Below, piece by piece: positions 55,190 through 64,000 of a stretch of 64,000 nucleotides of DNA. The DNA lies in the NCBI GenBank assembly GCA_012517475.1, contig JAAYUV010000003.1, positions 1 to 64,000 on the forward strand, written 5' to 3'. Source of the DNA: Peptococcaceae bacterium (GTDB lineage: Bacteria; Bacillota; Desulfitobacteriia; Desulfitobacteriales; Syntrophobotulaceae). Under the pieces are notes generated by a model. It worked only from the letters and a program-made list of their open reading frames with translations. It did not search any database and was not told the DNA's origin. The translations under genes were made by a program, and so were the position numbers. How positions within the stretch are numbered: the stretch's first letter is position 1; every line of letters begins with the position of its first letter.

Positions 55190-56032
55190 CTACTGCTTAT
55201 CTTCTATCAAAGTCCCACGAAAAACATACGTTGCCGGTCCGGTCATATACACATGATTGTCTTCAGCCCAATTAATTTTCAAATCCCCTCCCGGAAGATG
55301 AACAGTTACTTGTCTGCCCGTACGCCCTTCCAGCGCTGCAGCGATAACCGATGCACTTGCCCCTGTCCCGCAGGCTAAAGTCGGACCTGCTCCCCTTTCC
55401 CATACTTTTATCGTTATTTCGCCCGGGTTATCAATCTGAACAAATTCCACATTGGTCTTTTTGGGGAATAGCGGATGTGTTTCAATCACCGGGCCAAGTC
55501 CTGCAAAATCAAGGGTGTTCAAATCTTCCACAAAAATAACACAATGAGGGTTCCCCATGGAAACCGCGGTAAATTTCATTTTGGTGTTGCAAGCTTCAAT
55601 ATCCTCCCCCACTGCACGGTCGCTTCCGGCCAAGACAGGGATCTTTTCCGGATTCAGAAAGGGTTCTCCCATATTGACCGTTACACCTCTTACATCGCCT
55701 TCATTCACTTCCAGTTCAACCTTTAGAACTCCGGCAAGGGTTTCCACATAAAAGCTGTCCTTCTTTATGTATCCTGCATCATATACATACCTGGCAAAAC
55801 AACGTATCCCGTTACCGCACATTTCCGGTTCAGAGCCGTCCGGATTAAAGATTCTCATTCTGGCATCCGCTTTTTGGGAAGGAAGAATTGCGATCAGGCC
55901 GTCCCCGCCAATTCCAAACTGTCTGTGGCAAAGGCGATAAGCTATCTCCGAATAATCAATCTGTGGCGGAAATAAAAAATGATCCAGGCAGATAAAATCA
56001 TTTCCCAGACCATGCATCTTTGTAAAATTCAT
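55190..56032 (-). CDS. dapF: Diaminopimelate epimerase
   Basis: About 280 aa. Active-site cysteines are in PEMCGNGIRCFARY (near residue 75) and in LACGTGASASV (near 222). The start gives MNFTKMHGLGNDF, with GGGGGG and AAATACGG upstream; an in-frame start 21 codons earlier lies closer to the repeat and is less likely. It supplies meso-DAP for peptidoglycan and lysine. Confidence 0.96.
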   Translation of the reverse strand: MNFTKMHGLGNDFICLDHFLFPPQIDYSEIAYRLCHRQFGIGGDGLIAILPSQKADARMRIFNPDGSEPEMCGNGIRCFARYVYDAGYIKKDSFYVETLAGVLKVELEVNEGDVRGVTVNMGEPFLNPEKIPVLAGSDRAVGEDIEACNTKMKFTAVSMGNPHCVIFVEDLNTLDFAGLGPVIETHPLFPKKTNVEFVQIDNPGEITIKVWERGAGPTLACGTGASASVIAAALEGRTGRQVTVHLPGGDLKINWAEDNHVYMTGPATYVFRGTLIEDKQ

Positions 56033-56050
56033 CCGTATTTCCCCCCTTTC

Positions 56051-56104
56051 GTCGTTTCTCGCCATCCATGGCTTCAACGACACTAGGTCATCCATGACCG
56101 TCGC
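56051..56104. repeat. 54-bp repeat, copy 2 (inverted)
   Basis: Exact reverse complement of 52408-52461. It lies 19 bp upstream of the dapF start. Together they flank a 3.6-kb block of remA-yicC-dapL-dapF in inverted orientation, so homologous recombination could invert that block. Confidence 0.85.
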
Positions 56105-56190
56105 GCTCCTTGATATCCGTTCTTCTTTAAAGGATACTATGCGGAAGGGAAAGGGTCAACCTTTTGTCTTTAAGTATACATAATGTAACT

Positions 56191-58920
56191 TTACGCTAAC
56201 CTTGTTTTTCTCCTGAAAACATTTTTGAATAATCTGGCAAACCCAATGATCACACTTGGGCCGCCCGAAACCAGCAGAATCAGAATCCATTGCCAGGTAT
56301 GAAGGGGAGCCGTTTTAAAGATATTTTGCAAAAACGGCAAATAAATTACACTGAGCTGCATCGTTGTGGAAATCATTACGGCGAGTACCAGTAATGGATT
56401 GGAAAAAATTCCAACCTCAAAAATTCCCCTGCGCTCTGATTTACAATCAAATACATGAAAAAGCTGGGAAAATACAAGGGTGCTGAATGCCATTGTCCTG
56501 GCTGCCAATAAACCTACGCCATACCACAAACCAACCACGAAAACCAGCAGAGTCCCGATTCCGATCATGGTTCCCCTGATCATGATCCTGCGCCCCAAAC
56601 CCCTGGCAAAGACGTTCTCATCCGGTTTTCGGGGGGGTCTCTTCATGATATCGGGTTCAGTTCCATCCACACCCAAAGCCATTGCCGGCAACCCGTCTGT
56701 AACAAGATTTACCCATAGGATCTGAATGGGCAGTAAAGGCAGAGGTAAGCCAACCAAGGTTCCCAAAAACATCGTCAATACTTCACCCAAGTTGCAGGAA
56801 AGAAGATACCGGATAAATTTCCGGATATTATCATAGATTCCTCTTCCTTCTTCCACAGCGGCGACAATCGTCGCAAAATTATCGTCAGCGATAATCATGG
56901 AAGAAGCTTCTTTCGTTACATCCGTGCCGGTTTGACCCATAGCCACCCCGATATCCGCTTCTTTGACAGCCGGAGCATCATTGACACCGTCCCCGGTCAT
57001 CGCTACGATCTGTCCATTCTTTTTTAAAGCTCTTACAATCCTGAGTTTATCCCTGGGGGCAACCCTGGCGTACACAGAAATATTCATTACATGTTTATTT
57101 AGATCCTCATCGGTCATACGATCCAATTCTGTCCCGGTAATAACAACCTGATTCGATCCCCGTAAAATGCCTAACTCCCGGGCAACAGCCTGAGCGGTGA
57201 GTTTATGGTCCCCCGTTATCATTACCGGCCGAATACCGGCAGCCTGACAAACCTTAATTGCTTTGATGGCACTAACCCTGGGGGGATCAATCATTCCCAT
57301 CAGGCCAATAAAAACAAGGTCTTTCTCTACATTCCCTGACGGATCCCCTTCTTCCACTTCCCTCTGCGCCAAGGCCAGTACTCTGAGAGCCTGTGATGCC
57401 ATTTCGTCATTGACAAAAAGAATCTGTTTCCGGCGCTCCTTCGTCAGTTCCACGATTCCATTCTGAGTCAGTTCCTTGGTACATAACCCGATGATGACAT
57501 CGGGGGCCCCTTTCACATACGCTTTAAAACCCTCTTTTCCCTTATAGATTACAGTCATTCTTTTCCGTTCAGATTCAAAAGGTATCTCCGCAATCCTTTG
57601 CTCTTTCCGTTCAAGCCCTTCCCGCCAAACCCCTGCTTTGGCCGCAGCGACAAGCAGTGCTCCTTCCGTGGGATCTCCGTTGATTCCCCAGACACTATCC
57701 TGTTTATTCCCCCGGAAGAAACCCGAAACCCGCAATCCTTTTTTGGTCAGTGCTGCATTATTGCATAGCGCCGCGCATTTTAACAGTTCTTTAAGCGGAC
57801 CTTTATCAGAAAAGGGATCCGCGCCATGGTAGTCCCCTTTGGGATCATACCCCTGACCGCTGACTGTGATAACTTGATCATTATAATAAACCCGTCTGAC
57901 TGTCATTTCGTTCTGAGTAAGAGTACCTGTCTTGTCGGAACAAATGACTGTGGCACAGCCCAAAGTTTCTACTGCGGGTAGTTTTCTGATAACAGCATTT
58001 CTCTTGACCATACGTTGAACGCCAACCGCCAACGCTACAGTCACAATGGCAGGCAATCCTTCAGGAATCGCTGCAACAGCCAAAGAAACCCCTGCGAAAA
58101 ACATCTTATAAAAACTTTCACCCTGCAGGACTCCTGTGATGACAACCACCATACATACTGCTACGCTGATCATAACCAGCCATTTCCCCAACTGTTCAAG
58201 TCTTCGCTGCAGAGGGGTTTCTTCCTCCTTTACTTCCTGAATCATTCCTGCAATGACGCCCATCTCCGTATCCATTCCGGTAGCGGTTACAATTCCAATC
58301 CCTCTGCCGTTTACAGCAACAGTTCCCATAAAGCTCATATTCTTACGGTCAGCCATCGGGATGTACTCATCAACAAGCGGTTGACAAATCTTAGCCACGG
58401 GCTGGGATTCTCCGGTTAGCGCTGATTCTTCCACCCGGATATTCGACGTCTTAAGCCAGCGAATATCCGCCGGGATACGGTCACCTGCCTCAATCATCAC
58501 AATATCACCCGGAACAAGTTCGGAAGCAGGTATTTTCATTCCCATACCGTTTCTTAAGACGTTAGCCTCCGGGGCAGCCAAAGACCGGAGAGACTCCATG
58601 GATCTTTCTGCTTTATATTCCTGGATAAATCCTAAAATGGCATTAATGAGAATAATCGCCAGGATAGTGATTGCATCAGCGATCTCCCCCAATAAACCTG
58701 AAATTAAGGTTGCCACCATGAGGACCATGACCATAAAATCTTTGAATTGACCTAAATACAAGAAAACTGGGTTAACCCCTTTTTTAACCGCTAATGTATT
58801 TTGCCCAAATTCATCAAGCCGGCGGTTTGCTTCTCTATCACTAAGCCCCTTCTCCGGGTCGACATTCAAAGTCTTGCATATTTCACCGCCATGTAAGATA
58901 TGCCATATTTGCCGCTGCAT
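56191..58920 (-). CDS. P-type Ca2+-transporting ATPase (type IIA)
   Basis: 909 aa. Membrane-bound cation pump. Phosphorylation site [14 protein letters not shown] (aspartate near residue 328), ATP-binding KGAPDVI, hinge [22 protein letters not shown], the actuator loop [11 protein letters not shown] and the helix-4 ion-site motif [14 protein letters not shown]. The PEGLP motif fits calcium or manganese pumps related to SERCA/PMR1. C-terminal helices include the [15 protein letters not shown] segment. Expelling Ca2+ or Mn2+ is inferred. Confidence 0.92.
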   Translation of the reverse strand: MQRQIWHILHGGEICKTLNVDPEKGLSDREANRRLDEFGQNTLAVKKGVNPVFLYLGQFKDFMVMVLMVATLISGLLGEIADAITILAIILINAILGFIQEYKAERSMESLRSLAAPEANVLRNGMGMKIPASELVPGDIVMIEAGDRIPADIRWLKTSNIRVEESALTGESQPVAKICQPLVDEYIPMADRKNMSFMGTVAVNGRGIGIVTATGMDTEMGVIAGMIQEVKEEETPLQRRLEQLGKWLVMISVAVCMVVVITGVLQGESFYKMFFAGVSLAVAAIPEGLPAIVTVALAVGVQRMVKRNAVIRKLPAVETLGCATVICSDKTGTLTQNEMTVRRVYYNDQVITVSGQGYDPKGDYHGADPFSDKGPLKELLKCAALCNNAALTKKGLRVSGFFRGNKQDSVWGINGDPTEGALLVAAAKAGVWREGLERKEQRIAEIPFESERKRMTVIYKGKEGFKAYVKGAPDVIIGLCTKELTQNGIVELTKERRKQILFVNDEMASQALRVLALAQREVEEGDPSGNVEKDLVFIGLMGMIDPPRVSAIKAIKVCQAAGIRPVMITGDHKLTAQAVARELGILRGSNQVVITGTELDRMTDEDLNKHVMNISVYARVAPRDKLRIVRALKKNGQIVAMTGDGVNDAPAVKEADIGVAMGQTGTDVTKEASSMIIADDNFATIVAAVEEGRGIYDNIRKFIRYLLSCNLGEVLTMFLGTLVGLPLPLLPIQILWVNLVTDGLPAMALGVDGTEPDIMKRPPRKPDENVFARGLGRRIMIRGTMIGIGTLLVFVVGLWYGVGLLAARTMAFSTLVFSQLFHVFDCKSERRGIFEVGIFSNPLLVLAVMISTTMQLSVIYLPFLQNIFKTAPLHTWQWILILLVSGGPSVIIGFARLFKNVFRRKTRLA

Positions 58921-58990
58921 CCCTTTTTCCTCCTTTTTTAAGGTACTAGTACATGCTATTCAGCCTGTCCTCAAAAAATTACAGGGGATG

Positions 58991-58999
58991 TGATATACT
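58991..58999 (+). promoter_or_regulatory. Extended -10 promoter element for rqcH
   Basis: TGATATACT, an extended -10 (TGn then TATACT), lies 39 bases before the rqcH ATG in the gap between divergent genes. No clear -35 is seen, which is usual for extended -10 promoters. Confidence 0.45.
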
Positions 59000-59038
59000 A
59001 AAAATGTTATTTGAGCATCTTATTAAAGGAGTATACCT

Positions 59039-60847
59039 ATGGCTCTGGACAGCATTACCCTTTACCATCTTATCCGAGAACTGGAACCCCTCCTGGCGGG
59101 TACCCGAATTGATAAAATCCAGCAACCCGAAAAAGAAGAGGTACATATCCTCCTGAGAAGTCCCGGTCGTAATCTTCGTTTGCTGCTTAATGCCGGAAGC
59201 ACTTCTCCAAGACTCCATCTAACGGAAGAAAATAAAAAGAACCCTCTCTCCCCTCCCATGTTCTGTATGATCCTTCGCAAACACCTGGAGGGCGGCAAGG
59301 TTATTAAAGTTGAGCAAGTCGGCCTGGAACGCATCGTCACCATCACCATCCGGAATTATAACGAACGGGGTGACCTCCAGGACTATCATCTTCATCTGGA
59401 GATTATGGGCAAACACAGCAATTTGATCCTGGTGGATCCGCAGACAGGCATCATTCTTGATGGAATCAGGCGATATTCCCATTTGGTAAGCAGGCATAGA
59501 GAAGTACTGCCCGGGAAGCCGTATATTTTACCTCCTTCACAGGACAAAGCGGATACTTTTCCCAATGAGGAAGAATTTGCAGCTTATCTGTTACAGCATA
59601 ACCTCGATAGAAAGTTAACTGATGCTTTGCTCGATTTGTTTAACGGAATAAGTCCTGAACTTGCCAGAGAAATTGTATCCCGATCCGGGCTCAGCCCGGA
59701 TGCTATTCTGGATAACTGCGGAGAAATTGATCTTAACAGGATTTATCGCGCTTATTCTTATTTCCTTACATATAAGGACAAAACCCCGATCAAGCCTTGC
59801 CTTTATTATCCGTCTAAGAGGGAAATGAACCTCCCTGTTGCTTTTTCCTTTCTCCCCTATGCTCAATACAGGGGTTTCGTGATCCAAGAAACCCAATCCA
59901 TCAATGAGGCTGTGAATCTTTTTTATTCCAAAAAAACAGAATACAGCAATACAGAAGCCAAAAGAGGGTCCCTTCGTAAAGTTGTGAATGATCTCTCCGG
60001 ACATCAGAACAAGAAACGGGGCATTTACGAGGATACTCTTGCCAAGGCGAACAAAGGATTGGATTATCAGAAGCAAGGAGAGCTTTTGATTGCAAATCTT
60101 TATCAGCTTTCCCCCGGACTCCGGTCAATTACAGTCCAGGACTATACAGATCCTGAATACCCTGACTTAACGATCGGTCTGGACCCGGCCTTAAGCGGAA
60201 TTGAAAACGCCAAACGATATTACAAACTTTACAATAAAGCCAAGTCGACCATAAAAAGTGCTCAACCGCTGCTGGAAGCCGTTCTGGAAGAATTGGAATA
60301 CCTTGAGTCCCTTAAGCTAAGCATTGATCAGGCGGCAAGCAATGAAGAATTAAATGAAATCCATCAGGAACTTATTGACCAGGGATACATTACCGGAAAA
60401 CACGATAAAAAGACTCCCGGCAAAAAGAAGGAACCGGATAAATATTCACTGCCTCATGTTTATCATTCAAAATCAGGCAAGATCATTATTGTTGGCCGCA
60501 ATAACAGGCAAAATGACAGGATGACATGGCGTGAGGCAAAACCCTCGGACCTGTGGCTTCATGTTAAAAAAATTCCTGGTTCCCATGTCATTGTTCCCCT
60601 GGATGATGGCCAGGAATTTCCGGACGATGATACCTTACTCGATGCTGCAGCCCTGGCCGTCTACTTCAGTCAGGCCAGAGGCTCTTCCCAGGTTCCTGTG
60701 GATTACACGCATGTCAGGCAAATTAAAAAACCCCGAGGTGTAAAACCCGGGATGGTCGTTTATGAACAGAACTGGTCTCTTTTGATCACACCGGAAGAAG
60801 AGACCGTTGAAAGGCTGCTCAGTACGGAGAATAAAGAGAGGTATTAA
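59039..60847 (+). CDS. rqcH: Ribosome quality control protein RqcH (NFACT)
   Basis: 602 aa. N-terminal NFACT-N domain (LYHLIRELEPLLAGTRIDKI, RLHLTEENKKNPLSPP, ILRKHLEGG, about 1-200), a helix-hairpin-helix and coiled middle (about 210-430), and the C-terminal NFACT-R domain with SDLWLHVKKIPGSHVIVP and DYTHVRQIKKPRG. Bacterial RqcH tags stalled nascent chains with alanine tails on 50S subunits; older annotations call it a fibronectin-binding protein. AAAGGAG precedes the ATG by ten bases. Confidence 0.94.
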   Translation: MALDSITLYHLIRELEPLLAGTRIDKIQQPEKEEVHILLRSPGRNLRLLLNAGSTSPRLHLTEENKKNPLSPPMFCMILRKHLEGGKVIKVEQVGLERIVTITIRNYNERGDLQDYHLHLEIMGKHSNLILVDPQTGIILDGIRRYSHLVSRHREVLPGKPYILPPSQDKADTFPNEEEFAAYLLQHNLDRKLTDALLDLFNGISPELAREIVSRSGLSPDAILDNCGEIDLNRIYRAYSYFLTYKDKTPIKPCLYYPSKREMNLPVAFSFLPYAQYRGFVIQETQSINEAVNLFYSKKTEYSNTEAKRGSLRKVVNDLSGHQNKKRGIYEDTLAKANKGLDYQKQGELLIANLYQLSPGLRSITVQDYTDPEYPDLTIGLDPALSGIENAKRYYKLYNKAKSTIKSAQPLLEAVLEELEYLESLKLSIDQAASNEELNEIHQELIDQGYITGKHDKKTPGKKKEPDKYSLPHVYHSKSGKIIIVGRNNRQNDRMTWREAKPSDLWLHVKKIPGSHVIVPLDDGQEFPDDDTLLDAAALAVYFSQARGSSQVPVDYTHVRQIKKPRGVKPGMVVYEQNWSLLITPEEETVERLLSTENKERY

Positions 60848-60851
60848 GAAA

Positions 60852-61304
60852 ATGTCGTCAAGCTACACGATTAGAAGGGCTCAATCAACTGATATTCCCA
60901 GGCTCATAGAGCTGCTTGGGATCTTATTTTCTCTTGAAAAGGATTTTTCAGTCGACGAATCCAAGCAGCGGAAGGGTCTCGAAATGATGCTGGATGACAA
61001 TGACAACCGCTGCATTATGGTGGCGGCCAGTCATCATCAAATCGTCGGCATGTGCACCGCTCAGATTTTGGTATCGACTGCTGAGGGCGGTCCGGTTGCG
61101 CTCATTGAAGATGTGATAGTGGATAAAGAGCACCGGCAAAGGGGTATCGGAAGAGACTTACTCTTATCGATCGAAACATGGGCAATTGAGAAAGGCACAA
61201 AACGTTTACAGCTGCTGGCAGACCGGAACAACACCCCTGCTCTGCAATTTTACAAAAGCATGTCCTGGAATAATACGCGGTTAATATGTTTACATAAGAA
61301 ATGA
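60852..61304 (+). CDS. GNAT family N-acetyltransferase
   Basis: 150 aa. N-terminal TIRRAQSTDIPRLIELL, core IEDVIVDKEHRQRGIGRDLL (acetyl-CoA binding RQRGIG) and the C-terminal NNTPALQFYKSMSW. The ATG is 4 bp after the rqcH stop, with GAGAGG ten bases before it. Substrate not known. Immediately downstream is a FAD-oxidoreductase remnant. Confidence 0.85.
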   Translation: MSSSYTIRRAQSTDIPRLIELLGILFSLEKDFSVDESKQRKGLEMMLDDNDNRCIMVAASHHQIVGMCTAQILVSTAEGGPVALIEDVIVDKEHRQRGIGRDLLLSIETWAIEKGTKRLQLLADRNNTPALQFYKSMSWNNTRLICLHKK

Positions 61305-61425
61305 CCGTGCGGGTCAATGGGTGGAAGCCTGGGGAGGTATCACAACTGCCGCTTTGTCGGGCAGAAAAGCAATTCAGGCAATGTGCAAAAAAGACGGCAA
61401 GCAGTTTATATCCAATAAAGCCTAA
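61303..61425 (+). pseudogene. C-terminal remnant of FAD-dependent oxidoreductase
   Basis: A frame overlapping the GNAT stop reads DRAGQWVEAWGGITTAALSG and continues RKAIQAMCKKDGKQFISNKA before TAA at 61423. The GGITTAALSGRKAI pattern is the C-terminal end of phytoene-desaturase-like or related FAD oxidoreductases. The rest of the gene is missing, so this is debris. Assignment is from pattern memory. Confidence 0.5.
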
Positions 61426-61495
61426 CTGTTAGGGATGTCCAAAATATATTTCTAGGGGTACCATTTATGATCGGACTCGGTTTAAGTATGTTTTT

Positions 61496-62074
61496 TTACT
61501 TGCTTCCCCTGCTCCCCGGTTTCTCCCAAGGCAGTCCTTGCGCACAAAGCGGACAGTTTTCCGGTTCAAAAGCCTCGATATTCATTTGAATAAGACTATG
61601 CAGAAGCAATCCCCCAAAATCCGCTTTACCTCCGCTGCGGTCCACGAGTACACCAACCCCCACAGGAATGGCTCCGGCTTCTTTTACGATAGCAATTACT
61701 TCTTTGACCGATCCCCCTGTTGTGATAACATCTTCCACAACCAGGACTTTTTCCCCTGGGGAGAGTACAAAACCCCTTCTTAACGTCATTTCCCCGTTCT
61801 GTCTCTCTGTAAAAATCGATTTTACTCCCAATGATCTGCCAACCTCATGAGCAACAATAATTCCGCCCATGGCCGGTCCTATTACCGTTTGAATTTCTAT
61901 TCCTTCAAACTTTGCAGCAAGTTCTCTCCCGAGTTGTGCCGCTTTCCGGGGATACTGCAGCACTTGGGCGCATTGCATGTACTGGGCGCTGTGCTTCCCG
62001 GAAGTGAGAAGAAAGTGTCCCTGAAGCAGGGCTCCGGTATCCATAAACATTTCCAGGATCTCACTCTGATCCAT
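61496..62074 (-). CDS. pyrE: Orotate phosphoribosyltransferase
   Basis: Transfers ribose phosphate to orotate in pyrimidine synthesis. The PRPP-binding motif reads KVLVVEDVITTGGSVKEVI, preceded by VIGPAMGGIIVAHEVG. The start here gives MDQSEILEMF; an in-frame GTG 13 codons earlier would add MELQLSCGCNEKR, and neither has a strong ribosome site. It lacks other pyr genes nearby. About 192 aa from the chosen start. Confidence 0.9.
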   Translation of the reverse strand: MDQSEILEMFMDTGALLQGHFLLTSGKHSAQYMQCAQVLQYPRKAAQLGRELAAKFEGIEIQTVIGPAMGGIIVAHEVGRSLGVKSIFTERQNGEMTLRRGFVLSPGEKVLVVEDVITTGGSVKEVIAIVKEAGAIPVGVGVLVDRSGGKADFGGLLLHSLIQMNIEAFEPENCPLCAQGLPWEKPGSRGSK

Positions 62075-62300
62075 TCTTTTTTCGTTGCAGCCACAAGACA
62101 ATTGTAATTCCACCTTCCGTAAAATCCTAAGGTATATCGCATATTTTTATCGTTCTTGCATCATTTTACCATCTATCTTGAATATTTGAAAATATCTATC
62201 ACTGTTTAAATTGCACAACCGTAACAATCTTAATCCATAAATTATTGCTTTTCATGATGATTATAGTATTCTGATAGGTTTCTGTACGGTTGATTGCTGT

Positions 62301-62993
62301 CCGATCCTAAGCCTTGACAGCACAAATATGCAGCCCGAGCATTGGTTAAAAATTGCCGGAACGATCGAAAAAAACTATTGTTCATATGACGGCTTCGTGA
62401 TTACTCATGGTACGGATACCATGGCCTATACTGCGGCGATGCTGTTTTATATGCTTCAAGACAGCAGCAAGCCCATTGTAGTGACCGGATCTCAAAGACC
62501 TATTGATGCGGAAGTGACAGACGGCCGGCGGAACCTGGCTGATACCCAGCCCAGAAAAGACAGGAATTTAAAGTTTTATCCCAACATTGCTTCAGATATT
62601 ATCCTAATCAAGCTCATGCCAGGATTTGTCCCGGATATTTTTGATTATATCAAGGGAACTTACAGAGGAGTGATAATCGAAAGCTTTGGATCCGGCGGGG
62701 TTCCCTTTCTTGGAGAAAGCAACGTACTCTCCAAGATTGAAGAATTAGCTAATTCCGGTGTAATCATAGTGATTACGACCCAGTGTTTACTGGAAGGCGG
62801 TAATCTGGATCTTTATGAAGTGGGAAGAAAAATCTTACAAAATCGTATTTTACCCGCTTACGACATGACAACGGAAGCTGCCCTTACTAAACTGATGTGG
62901 GTACTTGGGCAGTCCTCCGATTTTGAGGCCATTCAAGAATTATTCCTGACTCCTATTGATCATGATTTAACTCTGATTGACGCACCCCTTTGA
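62301..62993 (+). pseudogene. ansA: L-asparaginase I, N-terminally truncated
   Basis: The frame starts in the middle of a type I asparaginase (ILSLDSTNMQPEHWLKIA) and runs through GFVITHGTDTMAYTAAML, which holds the second active-site threonine, to the C-terminus. An internal ATG at 62328 would give 221 aa, versus about 330 usual. The N-terminal TGGTIA segment with the first catalytic threonine is missing, so the protein cannot be active. A lost 5' end next to the oxidoreductase remnant suggests a decayed locus. Confidence 0.8.
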
Positions 62994-62996
62994 TTT

Positions 62997-63713
62997 TTAA
63001 ACTCCTAAAACAATTTCATAATCCAACTGCTTTTTTCTTTCTTTCCAATCGGGCATATGAATTGTAATAAATTCATAAAAATCTTTGTTATGATGCGGAT
63101 ATAGAAAATGTGTTAGCTCGTGTAATATGACATATTCTACGCATGGAACAGGTGCCTTGTACAGGTAGTAGTTTAGATTAATATTTCTATGAGTCCTGCT
63201 GCAGCTTCCCCAAAGAGTTTGCATTTTTTTTACAACAATCTTCGGTTTGGAAATCCCGTGTTTTCCAATGATGGGATACAACTTTTCCATAATTAAAGTG
63301 TAGTATTGTTTGGCGCTTTTCTGCCACCAATTATCGAACTGCTTATCTATACCTTCTTGATTTTCCAGACTATTCGTATACATCAACAATTCTGCATCAC
63401 TTTTTACAATCTTCTTTTGATCGGCATACAGTACTCGTATTGTCAATTGTCTTCCGAGTATTCTTGTAGATACTCCTGACCTTATATGTGTTTCCTTTTC
63501 AATTGCTTTCGTCTTTTCAAAGAGTACTAGCTTATGTTCCATCCATTTTCGCTTGTCTTCCAGAAATTTTTCAATCCAGATATCAGGAGTATCAATTGGA
63601 ACAGAGAGTTTGACTTCTTGATTTGGAAATACTTTCAAACGAACACTTTTTATGTCTTTATAGGTTACAACAATATCAACTGGTTTGTTAGATAACACTA
63701 CGGTGTATTTCAT
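62997..63713 (-). CDS. YgjP-like zinc metallopeptidase (DUF45)
   Basis: 238 aa. The metal site is HELTHFLYPHHNKDFY (HExxH near residue 198 with a third histidine in PHHNKDF). KPKIVVKKMQTLWGSCS precedes it, as in the M48-like YgjP/SprT families. It follows the hsdR stop with one base between, so it belongs to the type I restriction operon, a common association. Its peptidase role is inferred. Confidence 0.85.
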   Translation of the reverse strand: MKYTVVLSNKPVDIVVTYKDIKSVRLKVFPNQEVKLSVPIDTPDIWIEKFLEDKRKWMEHKLVLFEKTKAIEKETHIRSGVSTRILGRQLTIRVLYADQKKIVKSDAELLMYTNSLENQEGIDKQFDNWWQKSAKQYYTLIMEKLYPIIGKHGISKPKIVVKKMQTLWGSCSRTHRNINLNYYLYKAPVPCVEYVILHELTHFLYPHHNKDFYEFITIHMPDWKERKKQLDYEIVLGV

Positions 63714-63714
63714 A

Positions 63715-64000
63715 TCAGTATCTGCTCATTGCTGTTTTCTTAATACTTTCCAAAATCATGTCGATATCCTCTTCGGACAAATCAAGACCAAATTCATCGG
63801 AAAAATCCCAGATCAAATCATCCAAAGCCTGATTCATGTTTTTATGAATTGCATTATTATACCGCCAATCGACTCTGGCCAAGGACCTGATTGCTTGATT
63901 GATGTTTTTCGATAAGCCCCCTACTTCTTCTTCAAAGGCTTCGTCCGGATTAGGGCAATACTTTCCGATCCCTTCAGAAACAATTCCATAGAAAGCCTTG
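63715..64000 (-). CDS. hsdR: Type I restriction enzyme HsdR, C-terminal end (partial)
   Basis: Only the 3' part lies in the window. The minus-strand frame reads KAFYGIVSEGIGKYCPNPDE and later RVDWRYNNAIHKNMNQALDD, then SEEDIDMILESIKKTAMSRY before TGA at 63715-63717. These segments match the C-terminal helical region of HsdR translocase/nuclease subunits. The rest, with hsdM and hsdS, lies beyond position 64000. Confidence 0.75.
   Translation of the reverse strand, partial: KAFYGIVSEGIGKYCPNPDEAFEEEVGGLSKNINQAIRSLARVDWRYNNAIHKNMNQALDDLIWDFSDEFGLDLSEEDIDMILESIKKTAMSRY

Overview
The window reads as a chromosomal segment of a low- to medium-GC, anaerobic, spore-former-type Firmicute, most like the Desulfitobacterium/Dehalobacter/Desulfosporosinus group (Peptococcaceae sensu lato). 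The grounds are protein character and gene order: short HisG with HisZ, LL-diaminopimelate aminotransferase DapL, a RemA-Gmk-RpoZ-CoaBC-MetK string, NfeD-FloA, a CotJC-like ferritin fold and PaaK with an ACT protein. The assignment is inference; no rRNA or tRNA gene was seen.

Layout. (1) 1-14.7 kb: one long minus-strand block running yerC, hisZ, pfkA, hisG, hisD, hisC, hisB, hisH, hisA, hisF, hisIE, a MazG-like gene, pcrA, ligA. It holds the whole histidine pathway except a recognisable histidinol-phosphate phosphatase, followed by DNA repair genes. (2) 14.8-19.4 kb: a damaged branched-chain amino acid (Liv) transporter locus. livF and livG are intact; livM has lost its 5' part and is joined to a fragment of a PEP-hydrolase-family TIM-barrel gene. 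Upstream lies a TIM-barrel/sigma-54 activator fusion broken by a one-base frameshift. (3) 19.5-29.8 kb: AT-richer accessory DNA with three lipoprotein genes (one frameshifted), small membrane proteins and transposase debris. It then holds an Agr-type peptide quorum-sensing locus: LytTR regulator, 5-TM protein, GHKL kinase, AgrB, and a 42-residue AgrD prepeptide. The AgrD gene lies 33 bp ahead of a precursor with a halocin C8-like, nine-cysteine C-terminus, with a small four-cysteine membrane protein (possibly DsbB/VKOR-like) further downstream.

(4) 30.0-39.8 kb: a very large Tat-exported protein of unknown function, then a seven-gene operon: polysaccharide deacetylase, GNAT, AMP-ligase, FabG-like reductase, acyl carrier protein, LuxE and LuxC. 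There is no luciferase, so it looks like an acyl-activation and reduction pathway tied to an envelope glycan or lipid. (5) 40-49 kb: NfeD-FloA membrane-domain genes, a DsrE-like protein, a cysteine-desulfurase-like enzyme, a ferritin-like protein, a soluble histidine kinase, and ACT plus PaaK. (6) 49-59 kb: conserved housekeeping genes dapF-dapL-yicC-remA-gmk-rpoZ-coaBC-metK and a P-type Ca2+ ATPase. (7) 59-64 kb: rqcH and a GNAT gene on the plus strand, pyrE, two gene remnants (FAD oxidoreductase tail, N-terminally truncated asparaginase), a YgjP-type metallopeptidase and the 3' end of a type I restriction hsdR gene.

Dispersed through the window are hairpin-forming repeats of at least one family (about 14.8, 47.0, 49.0 and 53.8 kb, and a related branched copy at 46.8 kb) and an exact 54-bp inverted repeat flanking remA-yicC-dapL-dapF. 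The most promising candidates for an undescribed system are the Agr/halocin-like locus and the LuxC/LuxE/ACP operon.
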